From positions 868,001 through 932,000 of the forward strand of contig NZ_CP043430.1 of the NCBI RefSeq assembly GCF_008271365.1: DNA of 64,000 bases, read 5' to 3'. How positions within the stretch are numbered: position 1 is the stretch's first letter; each line of letters opens with the position of its first letter. This DNA comes from Microbacterium sp. 1S1 (lineage in GTDB: Bacteria; Actinomycetota; Actinomycetes; Actinomycetales; Microbacteriaceae). Positions 58,551 to 64,000 of the stretch are shown in pieces. The position numbers and the translations under genes were made by a program. The notes below the pieces were generated by a model. That model had not been told where the DNA came from, searched no databases, and was given only the letters and a program-made list of their open reading frames with translations.

Positions 58551-61193
58551 TCAGTCGGCGGGGGTCAGGGTGAGGGTGTCGACGGCTGCCGCCGTCACGG
58601 CCTTCGTGGTGAAGGACCACGGCCGCTGCACGCCCGTCGACCAGTCCTCCGTCTGGTCGACGTAGTGCTGGTGGAAGGCGTGGCCGGAGGCTCCGGTGAG
58701 GTGGATCCAGGTCGAGTCGTCGAAGTCGGACAGGTCGATGACCATCCGCATGGAGGGGACGGTGGTCGTCGCATACGAAACGCCGAGCTGCCAGCCGGTC
58801 GCATCGACCACCGACGCTCCGCCGCCGACGGGGTACGGGCCGCGGTTGAAGAGCGCCTCGATCGGGGCGATGCCGGACGAACCGAACGTGTCGCTGGTGA
58901 GCGTGAGCGCGTGCAGTCCGCCCCAGTTCCACCGCGCGACGTCCGTGCCCTGCAGCCCGGACAGCTCCTCGTACGCCTCCTCGGCGGACAGCGCGAGCAT
59001 GTCCTCCCTGCTGTCGACGTCGAGCCGCGGGTTGCTCCACAGGGGGTCTGCGGGGTCCTCCAGCATGGCGCCGACGACCGTGAACAGCCGCCCCTGGCCG
59101 TCGATCGGCAACGGCTGCTCGCGCTCGCTGAAGATGTTCTGCACGAGGTTGGACCACAGCACGTTCGCGTACGCCGCGGCGGGCGAGGACGCGCTGTTCT
59201 GCGCGCCCCACCCTCGGAGCAGCTCGACCGCCTGCTGCGGGCCCGCGCCCTCGACCTCGATGTCGGCCATCGCGGCGGCGAGCTGCTTGCCGATCCACAT
59301 CTCGCCGTCCATCTGGATCTCGCGCATGTCCTCGGAGGTCAGCGGGCCTGCGGCGGCACGGCGTTCGATGAGGTGCGCGATGCGGGCGGCACGGTAGCCC
59401 TGATCCCAGTCCCGGGAGAGGAAGTGCTCGTAGTCGTCGGTGACGATCGCGTTGTTGGCCGTGACGATGTACCCGGAGCTCGGGTTGTACGACACCGGCA
59501 GCTCCTCGAACGGGATGTAGCCGGACCAGTCGTAGCCGCTGTCCCATCCGGGCTGCGGCATCCAGCCGTCGCCCGCCCCGCGGATCGGAAGCCGACCGGG
59601 CGTCTGGTAGCCGATGTTGCCGTCGACATCCGCGTAGATGAGGTTCTGAGCCGGCACGTCGAACAGGGAGGCGGCTCGGCGGAAGTCCTCGAAGTCCTGC
59701 GCCGTGGACAGCGCGAAGATCGCGGTCGCGGTGGTGCCGGGGTCGAGCGCCGTCCATCGGAGGCTGACGGCGTACTCCGCGGCATCGGATCCGGGTGCGG
59801 CGGGGACGGACCCCTCGGCGGCGAGACCGGGGGTCGGGTTCTCCGCGATGCCGGTGAAGTCGTCGGTGAGGCCGGAGATGATCGGTCCGTGCACGGTGGA
59901 GCGGATCGTGAGCTCGATGTCGTCCCCGCCAGCGACCTCGATGGTCTCCGTGCTCTCCTCGAGCGGGACGAGCGCGCCGTCGCGCCAGTACGAGTCGCCC
60001 TCGATGCGTTCGACGTACAGGTCGGTCACGTCGGTGGTGAGGTTGGTGAAGCCCCACGCCACGCGCTGGTTGTGGCCGATGACGATACCGGGCAGCCCCG
60101 AGAACGAGAATCCGCCCACGTCGAACGGGCAGTCCTCGTCCACCGTCGAGCACTTGAGCTGCACCTGGTACCAGACCGAGGGGAGGGAGGCGCCGAGGTG
60201 CGGGTCGTTGGCCAGCAGCGGCATCCCGGACTCGGTGAGGTCGCCGGAGACGACCCAGGAGTTCGAGCCGATGCCCTCGCCGACGTCACCGACCAGCACG
60301 CTCGCCGCCTCGATCACGGAGGACGCCTCCTCCCACTCGACGGTGGTCATGGCCTGCTGCGCCTCACCGTCGTCCTCGGTCAGGGTGAAGGCGGCGGGCT
60401 CGGCGCCGGTGTCGAGCGGGGCGACGGTCGAGATCGTGGGGACGATCACGGGGTTCCGGTCGAAGGGGTAGTCCGGGTACAACGTCCCGAGAACGGACTC
60501 CACGTCCACCTCCGGATCCTCGGCGAGCTGCCCGGCGAGGAGCGCCCGCTCCGTCTCGTCCTCGACGTTGGTGCGGAGGTCCCAGGCCATCGCCTTCAGC
60601 CACGCCACCGAGTCCGCGGGCTCCCACGGCTCCGGTTCGTAGTCGGGGTTCTGCAGCCCGAGGACCGCGTACTCCAGGGACAGCTCGGCGCCGGACCGCG
60701 ACGACAGGTACGCGTTGACACCGTCCGCGTAGGCCTCGTAGTAGCCGCGGGTCACGTCGTCCATCGCCTCGACCTCGGCCTCGGCGGTCTTGCGCCAGCC
60801 CAGGGTGCGGAGGAACGCGTCGGTGCCGGCCTGGGAGGCGCCGAACAGCTCGGCGACCCGGCCCGAGGTCACGTGACGACGGAAGTCCATCTCGAAGAAC
60901 CGGTCCTGCGCGTGCACGAAACCCTCGGCGAAGAACAGGTCGTCCGAGGAGTCGGCGGTGATGGTGGGCACGCCGCTGGCATCGCGCTGCACCGTGACGT
61001 CGGCCGTCAGCCCCTCCAGCGCCGTCGAACCGGAGGTCTGGGGAAACGAGCGCTGGATCGTCCACGTGACGAAGAACGCGCCCGCGACGGCCACCACCAC
61101 CAGGGCGGCGACCACGACGAACGCGATGCGTCCGATGCGAGCACCCAGGGAGGGGCGCGGGGGAACGGCGGACGCCGGCGAATCGGTCATCAT
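58551..61193 (-). CDS. Penicillin acylase-family N-terminal nucleophile hydrolase
   Basis: This 880-residue protein has an N-terminal anchor helix (about 20-42, IAFVVVAALVVVAVAGAFFV) and the Ntn-hydrolase body. The mature beta-chain would start at Ser in GSNSWVVSGD (about residue 312), followed by LANDPHLGASLPSVWYQV, as in penicillin G acylase, acyl-homoserine lactone acylases and relatives. It is therefore a membrane-tethered amidase after self-cleavage. Substrate unknown: beta-lactam, AHL or cell-wall acyl amide are possible. Confidence 0.92.
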   Translation of the reverse strand: MMTDSPASAVPPRPSLGARIGRIAFVVVAALVVVAVAGAFFVTWTIQRSFPQTSGSTALEGLTADVTVQRDASGVPTITADSSDDLFFAEGFVHAQDRFFEMDFRRHVTSGRVAELFGASQAGTDAFLRTLGWRKTAEAEVEAMDDVTRGYYEAYADGVNAYLSSRSGAELSLEYAVLGLQNPDYEPEPWEPADSVAWLKAMAWDLRTNVEDETERALLAGQLAEDPEVDVESVLGTLYPDYPFDRNPVIVPTISTVAPLDTGAEPAAFTLTEDDGEAQQAMTTVEWEEASSVIEAASVLVGDVGEGIGSNSWVVSGDLTESGMPLLANDPHLGASLPSVWYQVQLKCSTVDEDCPFDVGGFSFSGLPGIVIGHNQRVAWGFTNLTTDVTDLYVERIEGDSYWRDGALVPLEESTETIEVAGGDDIELTIRSTVHGPIISGLTDDFTGIAENPTPGLAAEGSVPAAPGSDAAEYAVSLRWTALDPGTTATAIFALSTAQDFEDFRRAASLFDVPAQNLIYADVDGNIGYQTPGRLPIRGAGDGWMPQPGWDSGYDWSGYIPFEELPVSYNPSSGYIVTANNAIVTDDYEHFLSRDWDQGYRAARIAHLIERRAAAGPLTSEDMREIQMDGEMWIGKQLAAAMADIEVEGAGPQQAVELLRGWGAQNSASSPAAAYANVLWSNLVQNIFSEREQPLPIDGQGRLFTVVGAMLEDPADPLWSNPRLDVDSREDMLALSAEEAYEELSGLQGTDVARWNWGGLHALTLTSDTFGSSGIAPIEALFNRGPYPVGGGASVVDATGWQLGVSYATTTVPSMRMVIDLSDFDDSTWIHLTGASGHAFHQHYVDQTEDWSTGVQRPWSFTTKAVTAAAVDTLTLTPAD

Positions 61194-61283
61194 CGTCGAG
61201 AACTCTTTCGGGTAGCCAGGTGGAACTCAGTCCCACCGAGCCCCAGTGCGCGTTTCACGGGTGCGCGCCTTCGCATCATAGCC

Positions 61284-61312
61284 CCCCGCGCGCACGGCGG
61301 GTGCGCGCGGGG
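61284..61312. terminator. Hairpin terminator of the YhgE/Pip operon
   Basis: CCCCGCGCGCAC (61284-61295) and GTGCGCGCGGGG (61301-61312) pair perfectly around GGCGG. It stands 13 nt after the YhgE/Pip stop on the minus strand. Confidence 0.75.
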
Positions 61313-61324
61313 TGTGTGGCGGCC

Positions 61325-63160
61325 TCAGCCGATGAGACTCGGCTGCAGATCCCGAAGGGTCCGACGATGCGTCATGCGGGTGACTCCGATCATCGCGAGC
61401 AGCAGCGCGCCGGCCAGCCAGGTGCCGAGCACGGCCAGGTCCCATCCGGCACGGGCGTAGTCACCGCCGTACATGAGCTGACGCATCGCATCGACCACGT
61501 AGCCGAGCGGCAGCACGTGGTGCAGCGCCGCGAGTGGGGCAGGCAGGGTCTGCCACGGGAAGGTGCCGCCCGCGGTGACGAGCTGCAGCACCATGAGCAC
61601 GAGTCCGAGGAACTGCCCGACCGAGCCCAGCCAGACGTTGAGGGCCAGGATGATCGCGGCGAAGGTCGCCGAGGCGAACATCATCACCCCGAGCGTGCCG
61701 AGCGGGTGGTCGAACGCGAAGCCGAGGGTGAGTGCGAGGATCCCCATCAGCCCCAGCATCTGGACCGCGCCGAGCATCGCCGGGGTCAACCACCCCGCGA
61801 GCGTGATCCGGATCGGGGAGTGAAGCGCGGTGACGGCACGGCGCGAGATCGGCTTCACGATGAGGAACAGCGCGTAGATGCCGATCCAGGCCGAGAGGGC
61901 CGCGAAGAACGGGGCGAGGCCGGCGCCGTAGTCCTCGGCGGAGGCGACCTTGTCGCTGGACACCTTCACGGGGTCCGCGATGGTGTCGGCCTGCAGGGAG
62001 CGCAGGTCGGGAGTGGAGGCGGGGATGGCCTGGACGCCGTCGGCGAGGCCGTCCCGCAGCTCCGCGGTTCCGGAGGACAGGGTTTGCAGGCCGTCGCGCA
62101 GCTGGGCCGCGCCGGTGTTCGCCGCGGCGGCGCCGGTGGCGAGGGTGCCCGCGCCGCTGGCGAGCTCGCTCGCTCCGGACGCAACGGACGCGGAGCCGGC
62201 GGCGAGCTGATCGACCTTGTCGACGGCGTCCTGCACCTGCGCGTTTCCCTCCTCGATCCGAGTGCCCAGCGGATCCAGGCGGGCGAGCACCTCGTCGATC
62301 TCCTCCGGCGTGAGTCCCCGCTGCGTCAGGAGGTCGGCGATGTCCGACCGCACCTGCGGGAGAGCGTTCGTCGCCTCCTGCACCGCGGCTCCCGCGCGGT
62401 CGGCGACGTCGGCGAGCTGGCGGTTGCCTGCGCTCACCTGCTGGGCGCCGTCGGCGAGCGTCCGGGCGCCCGAGGCGAGCTGAGCCGAGCCGTCGGCCAG
62501 CTTCGCGGTCCCGTCGGCCAGGGTGGTGCTGCCGGAGGCGGCCGTGCTCGCGCCGTCGGCGAGCTGGGTGGCACCGTCGGTGGCCGAGACCAGGTTGTCC
62601 CGCACCTCGCTGAGGCCGGTCAGCAGTCGTTCCGCGGCCTCGCTGCCGACCATCTCGGCGACGGAGCTGCGGATCTTCTCGACGGCCTGCGATCCCATCG
62701 ACGAGGCGAGGTAGTTGTTCGCGTCGTTGGTCTCCAGCTCGATGCGGGCCTGATGCGGATCGTCGCCCGCGGCGGACGTGAGCGCGGCGGAGAAGTCGGC
62801 GGGAATGGTCACGGTGAAGTCGACGTCGCCGTGACGCAGCGCGTCCGCCGCCTGGTCCTCGTCCATCCGCTGCCAGTCGAAGGCGTTCCCCTCGATTAGA
62901 TTCTCCGCGACGTCCTCGCCGTAGTTGACGGTCTCGCCGCTTGCGGGCTCGGTTCCGGTCGTGGGGGCGGGCGCGCCCTCGTCGTCCACGACGAGGGCCA
63001 CGGGGACCTCGGAGAACTTCGCATACGGGTCCTGGTTCGCCCAGAGGTAGAGGCCGCCATAGAGGATGGGCACGCAGATGAGGGCCACGAGGGCGAGGAT
63101 GCCCATGCGGCTCGCGGTCAGGCGGCGGAGTTCGGCGGCGATCATGGCGGGAACCTTCAT
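61325..63160 (-). CDS. YhgE/Pip-family membrane protein
   Basis: This 611-residue ABC-2-like protein has a first helix (about 19-38, GILALVALICVPILYGGLYL), an extracellular region of about 380 residues with coiled tandem motifs (LADGTAKLADGSAQLASGAR and similar), and five C-terminal helices (about 415-600). The family includes the phage-infection protein Pip and type VII-associated YueB/EsaA relatives. It overlaps the next upstream gene (ATGA), an ABC-ATPase-like partner. The role is probably export or surface scaffolding. Confidence 0.9.
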   Translation of the reverse strand: MKVPAMIAAELRRLTASRMGILALVALICVPILYGGLYLWANQDPYAKFSEVPVALVVDDEGAPAPTTGTEPASGETVNYGEDVAENLIEGNAFDWQRMDEDQAADALRHGDVDFTVTIPADFSAALTSAAGDDPHQARIELETNDANNYLASSMGSQAVEKIRSSVAEMVGSEAAERLLTGLSEVRDNLVSATDGATQLADGASTAASGSTTLADGTAKLADGSAQLASGARTLADGAQQVSAGNRQLADVADRAGAAVQEATNALPQVRSDIADLLTQRGLTPEEIDEVLARLDPLGTRIEEGNAQVQDAVDKVDQLAAGSASVASGASELASGAGTLATGAAAANTGAAQLRDGLQTLSSGTAELRDGLADGVQAIPASTPDLRSLQADTIADPVKVSSDKVASAEDYGAGLAPFFAALSAWIGIYALFLIVKPISRRAVTALHSPIRITLAGWLTPAMLGAVQMLGLMGILALTLGFAFDHPLGTLGVMMFASATFAAIILALNVWLGSVGQFLGLVLMVLQLVTAGGTFPWQTLPAPLAALHHVLPLGYVVDAMRQLMYGGDYARAGWDLAVLGTWLAGALLLAMIGVTRMTHRRTLRDLQPSLIG

Positions 63161-63963
63161 CGCACTTCTCCTTCCTCGCCGGTGCCGGCGGTTTCGTCCT
63201 GGGAGTCCTCGGAGTCCTCGGACTCCTCGGGTGCCTCGGATTCGTCGGGGTCGGCGACGTCTTCGGGGTCGGCGACGTCTTCGGGGTCGGCGTCCTCTTC
63301 GGGGTCGGCGTGAGCGGGGCGCTCGAGGACGAGCGGCTCGATCGGGCCGGAGGCGTTGATCGCGTCGAACTCGTGCATGCGCTCGAGGGCGACCGCAGCC
63401 GAGCCGCCGACGATCACGAGCATCGCGTAGCCACGGTCAGCGAACTCGGCCGCGATGCGCCACCAGCCGTCCGGGCTGCCGCCGTGGCGGTCCGGGGCGA
63501 CGAGCACGATGCCGCCGACGCCCTCGCGGAGGACCGCAAGCTCACAGAGGATGCGCACGCGCGCGGCCGGGTCGACCGAGCCGATCGGCACGGCAGCGAG
63601 TTCCTCGAAGCCCATGCGGCCGAGCCAGCGGCGGGCGTGGAGCGGCGTCGCCCCGCGGCCCGCGAACATCAGCTCCTCGCCCACGACCCCCGCGAGGGTG
63701 ATGTCCGGGTGCGGGTCACTGACGTCCGGGGCGTCCACGAGGGCGACGCGACGGCGCAGCTCTTTCGGGCTCGCGGCGGCGTCGATCGTGACGCGGCCGG
63801 TGTCCGGGCGCATCCGCCCGCTCGCGATGAGGCCGAGGACGGTCGGTCGCTGCTCGGTCTCCGCGAGCGCGTACCGGACGGCGCCCGAATGGAACTCGAG
63901 ACTCATCGCCGGGAGCGCCTGGCCGGAGCGGCCCTTGCTCACGTCGTGCAGGGCGATCCTCAT
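63157..63963 (-). CDS. Degenerate ABC-ATPase-like partner of the YhgE/Pip protein
   Basis: This 268-residue protein aligns with ABC ATPase domains (MRIALHDVSKGRSGQALPAM at the start; a later IVLVAPDRHG in the Walker B region) but the Walker A position reads ETEQRPTVLG instead of GxxGxGK(S/T), and the signature LSGGQ is replaced by VDPAARVRI. The last 50 residues are an acidic tandem repeat (DPEDVADPEDVADPDE...). It may be a non-catalytic regulator. It overlaps both neighbours by ATGA. Confidence 0.75.
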   Translation of the reverse strand: MRIALHDVSKGRSGQALPAMSLEFHSGAVRYALAETEQRPTVLGLIASGRMRPDTGRVTIDAAASPKELRRRVALVDAPDVSDPHPDITLAGVVGEELMFAGRGATPLHARRWLGRMGFEELAAVPIGSVDPAARVRILCELAVLREGVGGIVLVAPDRHGGSPDGWWRIAAEFADRGYAMLVIVGGSAAVALERMHEFDAINASGPIEPLVLERPAHADPEEDADPEDVADPEDVADPDESEAPEESEDSEDSQDETAGTGEEGEVR

Positions 63964-64000
63964 GCGGGCACCTCCTGCTCCTCGGCCACGAGGTCGGGAT
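63960..64000 (-). CDS. 3' end of an upstream operon gene (truncated by window edge)
   Basis: On the minus strand the last codons read PDLVAEEQEVPA and a TGA at 63962-63960 overlaps the ATG of the ATPase-like gene. It belongs to the same operon, possibly another YhgE/Pip protein, but too little is visible to name it. Confidence 0.5.
   Translation of the reverse strand, partial: PDLVAEEQEVPA

Noticed and set aside
58542..61460. Long plus-strand frame opposite the penicillin acylase gene
   Set aside because: No family features, biased Arg/Gly/Val composition, and it lies wholly antisense to a well-supported gene.

Overview
The window is GC-rich, gene-dense bacterial chromosome of the actinobacterial type. 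Gene order and protein content fit a Microbacteriaceae member, most likely Microbacterium or a close relative; the genus is inferred from family knowledge, not from a database match. Supporting signs are the gyrB-gyrA-DUF3566 start, the block ppiA / rhomboid / crgA / trpG / pknB / pknA / pbpA / rodA / pstP / fhaB / fhaA / tRNA-Leu known from actinobacterial origin regions, a class E sortase, EndoMS/NucS, and many leaderless genes in which a TANNNT box lies about 6 nt before the start codon.

Layout. 1-6600: end of gyrB, gyrA, DUF3566, then a three-gene operon of sensor kinase, LuxR-type regulator and DUF4097-like protein. 6680-6852: tRNA-Ile(GAT) and tRNA-Ala(TGC). 6870-11662: M24 peptidase, DUF1801-like protein, Nudix hydrolase, YbaK-type deacylase, cyclophilin and rhomboid protease. 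11663-11811: a convergent spacer with a cluster of DnaA-box-like sites and a bidirectional terminator. 11812-22642: crgA, a class E sortase, trpG/pabA and the envelope-growth signalling operon. 22787-22869: tRNA-Leu(CAG). 23102-28957: a giant repeat-built surface protein ending in an LAVTG sorting signal (a likely substrate of the sortase at 12 kb), then a lipoprotein. 28965-33820: ChaA-like antiporter, a paired SMR exporter behind a guanidine-III-like riboswitch, a second such riboswitch facing the other way, and a stand-alone cytochrome b. 33831-44245: accessory metabolism and small proteins (SDR/MarR, Clp_N-SRPBCC fusion with its HTH regulator, zinc dehydrogenase, CYP152-type peroxygenase, shikimate dehydrogenase, CspA, HAD phosphatase, NucS). 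44281-50944: GAP-family protein, a second two-component system, MFS/LacI divergent pair and a polytopic membrane protein with suspicious poly-C tracts. 51065-57419: a six-gene Mrp Na+/H+ antiporter operon with an MrpA/MrpB fusion. 57641-57739: a MITE-like inverted repeat. 57754-64000: alpha/beta hydrolase, penicillin-acylase-type hydrolase, YhgE/Pip protein and an ABC-ATPase-like protein lacking a Walker A motif.

The observations most worth following up are the two divergent guanidine-III-like riboswitches (one with no obvious target gene), the DnaA-box cluster about 11 kb downstream of gyrB, the operator that overlaps the -10 box of a Clp_N/SRPBCC locus, a REP-like repeat read through inside a histidine kinase, and the twin 7-nt homopolymers that appear to cause compensating frameshifts in a membrane protein.
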